Shown here: one piece after another, positions 63,912-64,000 of the stretch
Layout: each line of letters opens with the position of its first letter
Position numbering within the stretch: position 1 is the first letter of the stretch
Assembly (NCBI RefSeq): GCF_040932005.1
Contig: NZ_CP162414.1
Location: 1,887,501-1,951,500, forward strand
Direction: 5' to 3'
Length of the DNA stretch: 64,000 nt
Source of the DNA: Aestuariibius sp. HNIBRBA575
Lineage (GTDB): Bacteria; Pseudomonadota; Alphaproteobacteria; Rhodobacterales; Rhodobacteraceae
Notes under the pieces: model-generated
The model's input: only the letters and a program-made list of their open reading frames with translations
Database searches by the model: none
Told to the model about the DNA's origin: nothing
Program-made: the position numbers and the translations under genes

Positions 63912-64000
63912 TCTTTTACCTCAGTCGCCGCGGGTGGCACCGCCGTAGTGGCAGCATTTTCCGCTTGTTTGTCAGCAGCTTGCTGCGCTTTACGCTCCAA
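63908..64000 (-). CDS. tatB: TatB, C-terminal end (cut by the window edge)
   Basis: The last 30 codons and the stop are visible on the minus strand, reading LERKAQQAADKQAEN, then an Ala/Pro/Thr-rich end. The TGA overlaps the tatC ATG. The Ala/Gln/Lys-rich helical tail and position before tatC fit TatB. The N-terminal membrane helix lies outside the window, so the assignment rests mostly on context. Confidence 0.75.
   Translation of the reverse strand: MERKAQQAADKQAENAATTAVPPAATEVKE

Overview
The window is a chromosomal segment of an alphaproteobacterium, most likely a member of the Rhodobacteraceae (Roseobacter group). The evidence is gene content and order: a cysG-DUF2849-cysI-cysH-DUF934-fpr sulfur-assimilation operon, an argS-SPOR-nagZ-scpA-scpB run, a TRAP transporter with a DctB/DctD-type pair, a VPLPA-CTERM protein, and surE-pcm-nlpD without rpoS. 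Coding density is high and no gap between genes exceeds about 275 bp. I saw no insertion sequence, prophage, CRISPR array or rRNA. Two tRNA genes, Asp(GTC) and Val(TAC), lie near the left end.

Layout. 0-4 kb: two histidine phosphatases around an unknown lipoprotein, the two tRNAs, an HU-like protein with a histone-H1-like tail, and a secreted C-type-lectin-like protein with a sorting tail. 4-8 kb: lon, behind a heat-shock-type promoter, and tgt. 8-11.3 kb: a SufT-like protein, a SatD-like regulator with DUF3307, an A-type Fe-S carrier and tpiA. 11.3-17.8 kb: dctM, dctQ, dctP, a degenerate DctD and DctB, all on the minus strand. 17.8-25.7 kb: a P450, an AsnC-type regulator and the sulfite-reduction operon. 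25.9-27.8 kb: a membrane-anchored protein with 25 exact 11-residue repeats, divergent from infC, which begins at ATA. 27.8-32.3 kb: cysS-cimA-phytoene-synthase-like overlapping operon, a possible 18-residue peptide and a DUF1697 gene. 32.4-38.3 kb: MmcQ/YjbR, a small basic protein and scpB-scpA-nagZ-SPOR-argS. 38.4-44.2 kb: a membrane protein, dgt, an ErpA-like carrier, a degenerate GT51 protein, an unknown exported protein and xthA. 44.4-49.9 kb: an unknown protein, pyrC, pyrE, dnaB (with a DnaA box upstream) and alr. 49.9-57.6 kb: an MlaE/MlaF pair, membrane proteins, radA, cvpA, purF and a sulfotransferase-like gene. 57.6-59.4 kb: an SDR protein, then a TetR regulator divergent from a small membrane protein, with three evenly spaced operators between them. 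59.4-64 kb: surE-pcm-nlpD, facing a minus-strand tatB(partial)-tatC-DUF815 run.

Most genes are housekeeping. The points that stand out are the triple operator with exact 42-bp spacing, the hendecad-repeat protein, the DctD that has lost its sigma-54 contact loop, and the non-AUG start of infC. All calls come from reading the sequence and from general knowledge of the families. No database search was run.
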